Source: Bacillota bacterium (GTDB lineage: Bacteria > Bacillota > Clostridia > Saccharofermentanales > UBA5734). From it: DNA of 6,304 bases. The position numbers were made by a program, and so were the translations under genes. Within the stretch, counting starts at the first letter, position 1. Each line of letters starts with the position of its first letter. Below the pieces are notes generated by a model, which worked only from the letters and a program-made list of their open reading frames with translations, made no database searches and was not told the origin of the DNA. The stretch spans positions 1 through 6,304 of the forward strand of contig JAEXPB010000565.1 in assembly GCA_023438965.1 (NCBI GenBank), written 5' to 3'. Below are positions 1 through 6,056 of this stretch, piece after piece.

Positions 1-376
1 CTTCCGTTTCGTCGGGCAGCTTGTAACCATTGCTGCTGAAGAACTTGATGCCATTGAATTCGAATGTGTTGTGCGACGCCGAAATGACCACACCGGCGTC
101 ACATTTGTACTTGCGGCTCAGATAGGCGATGCCCGGCGTCGGTATGACGCCGCCGATGAAGGCGTCGGCGCCGGCGGCGCAGATACCGGCCACCAGGGCC
201 GATTCGAGCATGCCGCAGGATATGCGGGTGTCCGAACCGACCAGGATGATCGGCTTATGGCTGCATTCGCCGGCCAATACCTGGGCGCCGGCCCAGCCCA
301 GCCGATAAGCCAATTCCGGTGTCAATTCCTTGTTCGCGACGCCCCGGACGCCATCCGTGCCAAACAGTCTGGTCAT
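1..376 (-). CDS. glmM: Phosphoglucosamine mutase GlmM, N-terminal part (3' end beyond window)
   Basis: GlmM converts glucosamine-6-phosphate to glucosamine-1-phosphate in the cytoplasm, a step towards UDP-GlcNAc and peptidoglycan. The minus strand reads from an ATG at 376 for 125 codons without a stop and runs off the window edge. The protein begins [20 protein letters not shown], the usual GlmM start. The phosphoserine loop SASHN is at residues 99-103, so Ser101 is the expected phosphorylated catalytic residue, followed by FNGIKFF at 107-113. The common Pro after SASHN is Thr here, which I regard as tolerated variation. The RBS GGGAG (386-390) sits 9 nt before the ATG. It lies downstream of the cdaA-ybbR fusion gene, as in the cdaA-cdaR-glmM clusters of Firmicutes, but a 239-bp gap with its own promoter separates it. 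The C-terminal sugar-binding domains are outside the window. Identification is very secure. Confidence 0.95.
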   Translation of the reverse strand, partial: MTRLFGTDGVRGVANKELTPELAYRLGWAGAQVLAGECSHKPIILVGSDTRISCGMLESALVAGICAAGADAFIGGVIPTPGIAYLSRKYKCDAGVVISASHNTFEFNGIKFFSSNGYKLPDETE

Positions 377-451
377 TATCGATATCTCCCTTATTACCCT
401 GAATCATCTGATCATCAATGGCCAAGTATCGGAATTCTCATTTCCTTGATC

Positions 452-460
452 ATTATAGCA
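452..460 (-). promoter_or_regulatory. Extended -10 promoter of glmM
   Basis: On the minus strand 460-452 reads TGCTATAAT, a perfect -10 hexamer with the TGn extension. No good -35 hexamer lies 16-18 bp upstream, as is usual for extended -10 promoters. The expected start point is near 445, giving an untranslated leader of about 70 nt before the glmM ATG at 376. The 11-bp inverted repeat CTGCCGGGCAG (463-473) lies directly upstream, in the spacer region, where a bound protein would interfere with polymerase. Motif is seen directly; activity is inferred. Confidence 0.65.
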
Positions 461-462
461 TC

Positions 463-473
463 CTGCCGGGCAG
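463..473. promoter_or_regulatory. Inverted repeat CTGCCGGGCAG in the glmM promoter spacer
   Basis: Two 5-bp arms (CTGCC / GGCAG) flank a single central G, a perfect short palindrome in otherwise AT-rich intergenic DNA. It ends 3 bp upstream of the TGCTATAAT element. This fits an operator for an unidentified repressor or activator, but an 11-bp GC-rich palindrome can also occur by chance. Confidence 0.35.
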
Positions 474-475
474 CG

Positions 476-530
476 AATATTGCAATCAGGATAGTCTTTG
501 CATGACACGTGCGAGTCTTTAATATTGCAA
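476..530. repeat. Paired short direct repeats upstream of the glmM promoter
   Basis: AATATTGCAA occurs exactly at 476-485 and again at 521-530, 45 bp apart. Between them AGTCTTT occurs at 493-499 and 514-520, 21 bp apart, close to two helical turns. The arrangement lies in the AT-rich gap between the cdaA-ybbR fusion and glmM, directly upstream of the glmM promoter. It could be a set of binding sites on one DNA face. No known motif is recognised, and AT-rich sequence makes chance repeats fairly likely. Confidence 0.4.
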
Positions 531-590
531 ATATATTACAATTAAATTACACCGCAATCTGTTCCCTGCTTATCCAGCCCTATAACTGGC

Positions 591-619
591 TTGATGATTA
601 CAAATCGATTACTCATCAA
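591..619 (-). repeat. Inverted repeat over the cdaA-ybbR stop codon
   Basis: TTGATGA (591-597) and TCATCAA (613-619) are perfect 7-bp inverted arms with a 15-nt loop. The second arm contains the stop codon of the fusion gene (616-618). In the RNA this forms an AT-rich hairpin at the 3' end of the reading frame. No U-tract follows, so it is not a convincing intrinsic terminator; it may be a 3'-end stabilising structure or chance. Confidence 0.3.
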
Positions 620-2088
620 TTGCTGCTTTTCAACCGCACGCTGACCGTGATCTCCGACGGCGAAACATACGACGGCCGGATGTAGAGCAAGCCGCTCGTG
701 TCGATCTGGACTTTCAGTTTGACAAGACCATCCGACGATATATTGGCAAAATCCAGATAAGCTTCAATGTCTTCCGTCGCCAGATCGGCAATGGTCTTTT
801 TTCGGCCTTGCAAGGTGATCTGGATGCTCTGCAGCGGAATCTGCAGCTCAAAGCCTTTGCTTTCAGCGGTTTCAACACCGTGATAGCTCAGCGGTACGAC
901 AAAGGAACGGGAGTCGACCGGATTGACCGTCACCTGGACATAAAGCCAGAGGACGATGGCGATAGCCAGTGATGCAACCATCAGCAGGATGTGCATCTTG
1001 CCGCCTTGGCGGCCGGGCGGCTGAACAGCACGGCGGCGGCCGGTGATCCGGGGCATATTCCGGTTGGACTCCTCCGGCTGAACCGTCGCCGTCCGGCTGT
1101 CGGTCTGAGCAGTTGCCGCGGCGGGCGGGCAGTCCGATTGGCTGCCGTTTCTTGGGCGGGCGATGCGGCGGCCGCCGCGGAACAGGCTGCCCAGATTGCC
1201 CAGGCTGACGCCTGGTTTGCCTGGTCCGAGCAGCTTGTGCAGCAGGGTCCGTAAAGCGTCGGCATTATCCAATGCATACAGGCGACCTTCCAGGGTCAGG
1301 CTGATGCAGCCGCGTTCCTCCGATACCACAACAGCTATGGCGTCGCCCATCTCGCTGACGCCGATCGCCGCCCGATGGCGGGTACCATAGTCCTTGCGCA
1401 GATGGTAATTGTCCGACAACGGCACATGGACCCGCGCGGCTGTCAGCCGGCCGTCGCGGATCAGGACAGCGCCGTCATGCAATGGCGAGCCTTTGTAGAA
1501 AATCTGCAGCAGCATGGTGGCGGAAACCGCCGCGTCCAGCAGCACGACATTTTCCTGTTCGATCAACTCACCGAGCCGGGTTTGGCGCTCGATGATGATC
1601 AGGGCGCCGGTCCGCGTCTCGGCCATCTTTTCGCAAGCCCGAACGATGGCCTCGATCAGGTTGTGCACCGAGCCGGATGACTGGGCCGGCTCGTCCTGGG
1701 CGATGGCCGAGGATATCACATTGAAGCTGTTGCGGCCGACGGTCTCCAGCGCGCGCCGCAGTTCCGGCTGGAAGATGACGACAAAAGCGATGGCCAGGAC
1801 GGAGATGGTGTTGTTCAGCAGGAAGCCGACAGTTGTCAGGCCGGCCACACTGCAGATAATCGCGAAGCTGATGATCAGGATCAGGCCTTTCAGCAGCTGC
1901 CAGGCCCGGGAATCGCGCAGGATTTTCAGGACATAATAAATGACCAGCGATGTGGCCAGGATATCCACCACGGCCACCACGATATCCAGCGGGCCGCCGA
2001 AAAAAAGCAGGCCGCTGGTCAAATCCTGAAACAGATTGGTGATGAACTGACCAAAGTTGGTCAGGATGTCGCTATTGTTTAATAACAC
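616..2088 (-). CDS. cdaA: Membrane diadenylate cyclase fused to a YbbR domain (CdaA-CdaR fusion)
   Basis: The DAC domain makes c-di-AMP from two ATP. Residues counted from the GTG start at 2088: hydrophobic helices at about 31-57, 65-83 and 87-106, then the CdaA signature FQPELRRALE (106-115), then the DAC domain (about 139-283) with DGA at 205-207 and GTRHR at 235-239, both catalytic/ATP-binding motifs intact. An Arg/Pro/Gln/Ser-rich linker (about 288-363) leads to a fourth helix (about 366-386) and one YbbR domain (about 387-490). Known CdaA is about 270 residues, and CdaR is a separate membrane protein with several YbbR domains that controls CdaA. The layout puts DAC in the cytoplasm and YbbR outside; the basic linker before helix four fits the positive-inside rule. 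GTG is chosen because GAGGGG (2095-2100) lies 6 nt upstream; an in-frame TTG at 2109 lacks a good RBS. The gap to the crp-like gene upstream is 70 bp. Confidence 0.95.
   Translation of the reverse strand: MLLNNSDILTNFGQFITNLFQDLTSGLLFFGGPLDIVVAVVDILATSLVIYYVLKILRDSRAWQLLKGLILIISFAIICSVAGLTTVGFLLNNTISVLAIAFVVIFQPELRRALETVGRNSFNVISSAIAQDEPAQSSGSVHNLIEAIVRACEKMAETRTGALIIIERQTRLGELIEQENVVLLDAAVSATMLLQIFYKGSPLHDGAVLIRDGRLTAARVHVPLSDNYHLRKDYGTRHRAAIGVSEMGDAIAVVVSEERGCISLTLEGRLYALDNADALRTLLHKLLGPGKPGVSLGNLGSLFRGGRRIARPRNGSQSDCPPAAATAQTDSRTATVQPEESNRNMPRITGRRRAVQPPGRQGGKMHILLMVASLAIAIVLWLYVQVTVNPVDSRSFVVPLSYHGVETAESKGFELQIPLQSIQITLQGRKKTIADLATEDIEAYLDFANISSDGLVKLKVQIDTSGLLYIRPSYVSPSEITVSVRLKSSN
994..1013 (-). 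promoter_or_regulatory. Possible internal translation start for the YbbR part, with SD inside a hairpin
   Basis: An in-frame ATG (996-994, codon 365 of the fusion) falls just before the fourth membrane helix, where a stand-alone CdaR would begin. AAGGCGG (1007-1001), one base from the ideal AAGGAGG, ends 4 nt upstream. The sequence GCCGCCTTGGCGGC (1000-1013) is a perfect 6-bp inverted repeat that would hide this SD in a hairpin. Initiation here would give a 126-residue YbbR membrane protein in addition to the fusion. The spacing is short and the SD imperfect, so this is a possibility only. Confidence 0.3.
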
Positions 2089-2103
2089 TTGCCGCCCCTC
2101 GCT

Positions 2104-2152
2104 GTCCAATCTGGCGCATCGGCCCGGCCTGACGCATCACCGGAGACTGGAC
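2104..2152 (-). repeat. Long-arm inverted repeat in the leader of the cdaA-ybbR gene
   Basis: GTCCAATCT (2104-2112) and AGACTGGAC (2144-2152) form a 9-bp stem in RNA with one G-U pair, enclosing 31 nt. Inside, GCGTC and GATGC on the minus strand can form a second 5-bp stem around a GGCCGGGCC core. The structure fills most of the gap between the crp-like gene and the cyclase gene and ends 3 nt before the GAGGGG RBS. No U-tract follows, so a role in translation or RNA processing is more likely than termination. Confidence 0.4.
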
Positions 2153-2158
2153 GAATGG

Positions 2159-2896
2159 TCAGATACTATTCTGGAATCCTTCGATGACGCCCCGTTCCAG
2201 GCGGTCAAGGTCCAGCAGCCAGATCACCCGTCCGCTGACGCGGATCAAGCCATCGCGCTCCATGCTGATCAGTTCACGGGAAAAGGATGGACGCGGCATC
2301 GCCAGCAACCGGGAAACCACTTCCTTGGAGACCGGCAGCTCAACGGCTTGGGTCGATACTGTCTTGCGGACAGTCTTGGGATTCTCCCCCTCTTTTTCCA
2401 TCTGGTCGCGCAGCAGTTCGAGCAGGTAATTGGCAATCTTTTGCCGCAAGCTCTTCTGGGAGAGCAGGGAGATCCGCCGGTTCTGAGCAAGGACGCGGTC
2501 GGAAAGGATGGTCAGGAAATTCTTCATGATGGCCGGGCTCTGGTACAGCAGGGTCATCAGCATCTCCCGCGAGATGAAAATGATCTTCGAATTGGTCACC
2601 GCCTCAATGGTGACCGAGTAGTTCTTCTTGTTGCCGAATATCAAGTACTCGCCAAAAATATCGCCGGCGCCCAGCAGTTCCAGCGTGGCAAAATCGCCGG
2701 CGCTTGTATATTTCTGCATGGCCAGCTGGCCGTCGATGATCATGCCGATGCCATTGCAGGGATCGCCCTCGTTGACGATGACTTCGCCTTTCCAAACCAG
2801 ACGGATGCTGGTCTTGCCGCAATATTCGTGAAACATGTCATGGTTTAGGCCGGCAAAAAGCGGCGTTTCAGCCAATGTGTCGCATATTTTCTTCAT
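2159..2896 (-). CDS. Crp/Fnr-family transcriptional regulator
   Basis: A 245-residue cytoplasmic DNA-binding protein with the standard order: cyclic-nucleotide-binding-like beta-roll (about 14-110), dimerisation helix (about 115-165) and a C-terminal winged helix-turn-helix (about 185-235; SKEVVSRLLAMPRPSFSREL at 190-209). The pocket keeps Gly82-Glu83. An ungapped alignment with E. coli CRP, recalled from memory, puts Tyr93 where CRP has phosphate-binding Arg82, followed by the conserved Ser94, so canonical cAMP binding is doubtful. Cys occurs only at 5, 26 and 47, which does not match the FNR iron-sulfur cluster pattern. The RBS AGAGGA (2906-2901) is 4 nt before the ATG, and an extended -10 promoter lies about 40 bp upstream. 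The gene sits just ahead of the diadenylate cyclase fusion and may be cotranscribed with it. The effector and target genes are unknown. Confidence 0.9.
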   Translation of the reverse strand: MKKICDTLAETPLFAGLNHDMFHEYCGKTSIRLVWKGEVIVNEGDPCNGIGMIIDGQLAMQKYTSAGDFATLELLGAGDIFGEYLIFGNKKNYSVTIEAVTNSKIIFISREMLMTLLYQSPAIMKNFLTILSDRVLAQNRRISLLSQKSLRQKIANYLLELLRDQMEKEGENPKTVRKTVSTQAVELPVSKEVVSRLLAMPRPSFSRELISMERDGLIRVSGRVIWLLDLDRLERGVIEGFQNSI

Positions 2897-2934
2897 AAGG
2901 TCCTCTTTCCATCATACCTGAAGGGTCCGTTGTC

Positions 2935-2943
2935 ATTATAACA
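2935..2943 (-). promoter_or_regulatory. Extended -10 promoter of the crp-like gene
   Basis: The minus strand 2943-2935 reads TGTTATAAT: a perfect TATAAT with the TGn extension. The -35 position at 17-bp spacing is only TTTTTA. The start point would be near 2928, leaving a leader of about 30 nt before the ATG at 2896. This promoter lies between the HDOD gene stop (2989) and the crp-like gene, and could also drive the cyclase fusion. Confidence 0.7.
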
Positions 2944-2988
2944 TAGGATAGCTGGAATAAAAAACCTTCAATATGCGGTATAAAGCCT

Positions 2989-4164
2989 TCAAAACAGGAT
3001 CCGCTGGCTGCGCATCTCCCCTTCGAACTGCTCCCGGTCGATGCCCAGGGCGGTGAAGACTTCCGGCTGCAGGATGCCGTGGCCCGGTTCGTTCATCAGA
3101 TAGAAAGCGTAATGCTGGGCGACATGCACGGCCTGGACCAGGGTCCGGTTGATGACCCGCCCGTCCAGCGGCGCATGGTGGAAGATGGCGGACTCGACAA
3201 TCGGATAAGGCAAATCCCACCAGCGCATCAAATAACCGCCGATTTCCGCATGGGTCGCCTTGAACAACTCCCGCTCCAAGGCGCACAGATCAAAAGCCTG
3301 GTTATCCTTCGGCTGCAGGATATGCAGATAGGGCAGCCGGTATTGCTTGATCAGGAAAGCGACGCCGATGTTGTGCAGCAGCCCGGCCGTTCCCTCGACT
3401 TCATCCAGGCGGCGGCGCAAATGCCGCTCATACAGATGGGTCAGGATCGAATTGGTCAGAAAGGCATGCTTCCACTGCTTTTCGACCGATTCGCCGTCCG
3501 GGCCGGAAATGCTGAGGCTGTCCATGATCGGCGTGGACAGGACCAGGTTGCGGATGGTGTTGAAGCCAAGATATTTGACCGCCTGGTTGACCGAACCGGT
3601 TTTCAGGCCGTAGAATGCCGAATTGGCAATATGGAGCAGCTTGCCGGCGATGGCCTGGTCTTTCTCGATCTCGCGCGCCACCTCCTCAACGCTCGGATCG
3701 CCGTCCATCAGGTGCAGGATATGGCGAAAGCTCAGCCGGATGGTCGGCAATTCGCCGGTGCTTTTGATAACGGCCAGCAGCTCGTTGTCCTGCAGCAACG
3801 CCTCCGTCTCGAACAGATGGTCGATCATCGCCTGGAGCATCTTGTGGTCGACGGGCTTGTACAGGTAGATTTTAGCCAGATTGTCCAGCAAAGTCCGGAT
3901 GACCAGCTTCTCATCGACATATGCGCTCAGGACAACCCGGATTGTAGCCGGATGGCGGGCTTTCATGATCTGCAGCAACTGGCTGCCGTCCATACCGGGC
4001 ATCCGCATGTCGCTGACGACCAGGTCGACCGGCAGCCGGTCCATGATTTCGAGGGCCTGCAAGCCGCTGCCGGCTGTAAGAACCTGGTATTGGCGGTCCC
4101 AGCCCAGATTCTGCAGTGCGTTCAGGACCGGCTGGTCATCATCGACAAATAGTATCCGTTTCAA
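2989..4164 (-). CDS. Response regulator with REC and HDOD domains
   Basis: A 391-residue soluble signalling protein. Counted from the TTG start, the REC domain (about 1-120) has the acidic pair Asp8-Asp9, phosphoacceptor Asp52 in SDMRMPGMDG, Ser80 and Lys103 (KP), a full set of receiver residues. The rest is an HDOD domain, a metal-dependent-hydrolase-like fold thought to work mainly in signalling: ANSAFYG is a typical family motif, LLHNIG stands where HD proteins have a His-Asp pair, so hydrolase activity is unlikely, and IFHHAP follows near the C-terminus. TTG at 4164 is chosen because GGGAGG (4178-4173) lies exactly 8 nt upstream and the protein then opens MKRILFVDDD, as receivers do. An in-frame ATG at 4194 would add 10 residues but has no RBS. 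No histidine kinase is visible nearby. The output is unknown. Confidence 0.92.
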   Translation of the reverse strand: MKRILFVDDDQPVLNALQNLGWDRQYQVLTAGSGLQALEIMDRLPVDLVVSDMRMPGMDGSQLLQIMKARHPATIRVVLSAYVDEKLVIRTLLDNLAKIYLYKPVDHKMLQAMIDHLFETEALLQDNELLAVIKSTGELPTIRLSFRHILHLMDGDPSVEEVAREIEKDQAIAGKLLHIANSAFYGLKTGSVNQAVKYLGFNTIRNLVLSTPIMDSLSISGPDGESVEKQWKHAFLTNSILTHLYERHLRRRLDEVEGTAGLLHNIGVAFLIKQYRLPYLHILQPKDNQAFDLCALERELFKATHAEIGGYLMRWWDLPYPIVESAIFHHAPLDGRVINRTLVQAVHVAQHYAFYLMNEPGHGILQPEVFTALGIDREQFEGEMRSQRILF

Positions 4165-4254
4165 GCAAGCGTCCTCCCGGCATGTCTCTACCATCCATAA
4201 CGATCACCGGGCCGGATTCTTTAACATAAAATAATTAAACTGACTTACCTGAAA
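4165..4254 (-). other. AT-rich gap between lacI and the HDOD regulator gene
   Basis: This 90-bp gap is strongly AT-rich at 4220-4254 and carries the strong RBS GGGAGG (4173-4178). It probably holds a promoter for the HDOD regulator, but several overlapping weak -10-like strings exist and none has a convincing -35 partner, so I do not name one. No intrinsic terminator with a U-tract is visible after lacI. Confidence 0.4.
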
Positions 4255-5274
4255 CTATTTCGGGCGGCTGCGGCAACCGGTTGATTGGCGGATGACCAAT
4301 TCCGGCTCGATCAGCCGGGAATCGCCGGAACGGCCCTGAATCAACTCGAGCAGGATGCCGACCGCCATCCGGCAGAGGGCGGGAACCGGCTGCCGGACAG
4401 TGGTCAGCGGCGTTTCCAGCAGCGCCGAATAGATCAGGTCGTCAAATCCTGCCACGGAAATATCGTCCGGCACCTGGCAACCGCGATCCTTGAGGGCTTT
4501 CAGGACACCCATCGCCATGATGTCGTTGACCGTGATGATCGCGTCCGGCAGCGGCTGGCCCGCGCTGACAATCCGGTCGGCTGCCGCGTAGCCATGCTGG
4601 AAATCCGGATAAGCCGGCATCAGCCAATCCGGCTCCCAGGTCAGGCCGCGTGCCGCATAAGCCCGGGCATAGCCTTCGGTCCGTTTAAGGGTCAGCATCA
4701 AGTCTGGCTGACCGGTCAGGAAGCAGATCCTCCGATGGCCGCAATCCAGCAGATAACCGACCAGCGCATCGACACCCGCGGCCAGGTCGGTCATGGCGCA
4801 GGGGGCTGGCAGCGCCCGGTAGGCAGTAGACAGGTAGACAAAGGGAATGCCAAGCTTCCGCAGCCGGCGCAAATGGCTCAAATCCGGCTCCCGCTCGGCG
4901 ACCGGGACCACAATCAGCCCCTCGATGCCCTGTTCGACGAATTCGGCAACATAACGCCGCTCTTCGCCGGTCCGGTCGCCGGATACGCCGAGGATCAGCT
5001 TGAAGCCGGCTTGTTCGGCAGCCTGTCGCACTTCATCGACGATGCCGGCAAAAAACGGATTGGTAATGTCCGTCACAATCAGGCCCAGGGTGGACGTCTT
5101 GCGGTGGATCAGATTTCGGGCTGCCTGGTTGGGATAATAGTCCAGCTGTCCGGCCGCAGCCAGTACCCGGGCTTTCGTTTCGGCATTCACGCCCGGTTTG
5201 CCATTTACGGCCATGGAGGCCGTGCCAACCGATACGCCGGCCAGGCGGGCGACATCCTTGATCGTCACGCTCAT
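4255..5274 (-). CDS. LacI-family transcriptional regulator
   Basis: A 339-residue repressor of normal family length. The N-terminal helix-turn-helix starts TIKDVARLAGVSVGTAS (residues 4-20), followed by the hinge helix with PNQAARNL at 48-55. Leu55 is the conserved residue that wedges into the central CG step of LacI operators. Residues about 60-335 are the periplasmic-binding-protein-like sugar sensor and dimerisation domain, with TDITNPFFAGIVDE early and DDISVAGFDD late. The recognition helix has TAS-M where many members have TVSR; as I recall, E. coli Cra also has TAS. The ATG at 5274 has the RBS AGAAGGA (5289-5283) 8 nt upstream. The gene follows the D-lyxose isomerase gene by 45 bp, and a perfect CG-centred palindrome lies at that gene's promoter, so it probably represses the isomerase and itself. 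Ligand is inferred to be lyxose, xylulose or a related sugar; not shown by sequence. Confidence 0.93.
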   Translation of the reverse strand: MSVTIKDVARLAGVSVGTASMAVNGKPGVNAETKARVLAAAGQLDYYPNQAARNLIHRKTSTLGLIVTDITNPFFAGIVDEVRQAAEQAGFKLILGVSGDRTGEERRYVAEFVEQGIEGLIVVPVAEREPDLSHLRRLRKLGIPFVYLSTAYRALPAPCAMTDLAAGVDALVGYLLDCGHRRICFLTGQPDLMLTLKRTEGYARAYAARGLTWEPDWLMPAYPDFQHGYAAADRIVSAGQPLPDAIITVNDIMAMGVLKALKDRGCQVPDDISVAGFDDLIYSALLETPLTTVRQPVPALCRMAVGILLELIQGRSGDSRLIEPELVIRQSTGCRSRPK

Positions 5275-5298
5275 CGGCTCAATCCTTCTTCCGCCTTC

Positions 5299-5315
5299 GC
5301 CGGCAAGACGCCGGC
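5299..5315 (-). repeat. GC-rich hairpin between the isomerase and lacI genes
   Basis: GCCGGC occurs at 5299-5304 and 5310-5315, and since the hexamer is self-complementary the two copies form a 6-bp GC stem with the 5-nt loop AAGAC. It fills the middle of the 45-bp gap, ahead of the lacI RBS. There is no U-tract, so it is more likely to lower lacI expression or mark an RNA end than to terminate fully. GCCGGC is common in this GC-rich DNA, so chance is possible. Confidence 0.35.
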
Positions 5316-5319
5316 CGGT

Positions 5320-6003
5320 TCAATCCACGGCAGCCGGATATTCGCTGCAGAGCCAGTAAAGCGGCGCGGCATCCTCCTCGATCCGGGGGAACCGGCCGGC
5401 TGGCTGATAAAAGCGATTGTCCGTCCGGTCATCGTTGACCATCGATACTTCGCCGACCAGAACAGTGCCCTGCCCCTTTTCGCCCCAGAACTGGTGATAT
5501 TGGCCGACGGGCAGCGTGATGCTCTCGCCCGGCGTCAGGCGGATCACCGCGCCGGCGGCAACCTCGAAATGCCGGCCATCCTGGGCGACGGCCACCGGCG
5601 TGTCAGCAAATCCGCCCGCCGGCGTTGCGTTATAGACCTGGATCAGCAGATTGCCGCCGCCCCGGTTGATGATGTCTTCCATTTTCTGGAAATGGAAATG
5701 GTATGGCGTGTACTGCCCCTCCCGGACGATCATGATCTTTTCGGCATAGGGTTTGCGGTCCTGCGCATTCTGGAGATTGCCGTTCCGAACGGTAAACAGC
5801 AGCAGGCCAATCTTGGCAAAATCGCCGCTGCCGAAATCGGTAACATCCCAGCCCAGCATATTGGCGCGTATTTCATCATAGTCGTGCCCCTTGGCCTGCC
5901 AGTCGGCCGGGCTCCAGAAAGCAAACGGCGGCAGACGGTAATTCATGCCGCCGATGAAGCCGGCAGCCTCTTGCAGGATTTGGTTCAATTGCGATCTTTT
6001 CAT
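5320..6003 (-). CDS. D-lyxose ketol-isomerase (cupin family)
   Basis: This cytoplasmic enzyme interconverts D-lyxose and D-xylulose; many family members also act on D-mannose/D-fructose. The 227-residue length fits the family. The cupin metal site is intact: His102 and His104 in TPYHFHFQKMED, Glu109, and His170 in LPVGQYHQFW, the pattern expected for the Mn-binding site, followed by the family signature INRGGGN (112-118). The conserved segment EKIMIVREGQ precedes the metal site. The ATG at 6003 has the RBS GGGAGG (6015-6010) 6 nt upstream; the reading frame stays open further upstream, but those codons overlap the promoter and operator. No pentulose kinase or sugar transporter is seen in the window, so the wider pathway must lie elsewhere. 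The lacI gene follows 45 bp downstream. Confidence 0.93.
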   Translation of the reverse strand: MKRSQLNQILQEAAGFIGGMNYRLPPFAFWSPADWQAKGHDYDEIRANMLGWDVTDFGSGDFAKIGLLLFTVRNGNLQNAQDRKPYAEKIMIVREGQYTPYHFHFQKMEDIINRGGGNLLIQVYNATPAGGFADTPVAVAQDGRHFEVAAGAVIRLTPGESITLPVGQYHQFWGEKGQGTVLVGEVSMVNDDRTDNRFYQPAGRFPRIEEDAAPLYWLCSEYPAAVD

Positions 6004-6056
6004 CAGACGCCTCCCAGATTCGTAATTTGGGCCTGATCCCTTGCAGGTTATCGGCC

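Noticed and set aside
415..453. A 12-codon frame in the glmM leader
   Set aside because: Its ATG overlaps the -10 hexamer, so it would lie upstream of the transcript start.
71..505. A 144-codon open frame on the plus strand
   Set aside because: Antisense to glmM, whose minus-strand translation is unmistakable; no RBS or domain.
377..615. c-di-AMP (ydaO-type) riboswitch before glmM
   Set aside because: The leader after the predicted start point is only about 70 nt, too short for that riboswitch, and its conserved parts are not recognised.
2957..2990. T-run after the HDOD stop as an intrinsic terminator
   Set aside because: The minus-strand T6 is not preceded by a stable GC stem; only a direct repeat of TTGAAGG is present.
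3079..4152. A 357-codon open frame on the plus strand
   Set aside because: Entirely antisense to the REC-HDOD gene, with Gln/Asp-rich composition typical of a shadow frame and no domain.
4139..4198. A 19-codon upstream reading frame overlapping the HDOD regulator start
   Set aside because: No RBS before its ATG and no sign of coding; overlapping short frames are common by chance.
4285..6036. A 583-codon open frame on the plus strand
   Set aside because: It lies antisense to the clear lacI and lyxose isomerase genes, crosses their gap, and its translation shows no recognisable domain. Long antisense frames are expected in GC-rich genes.
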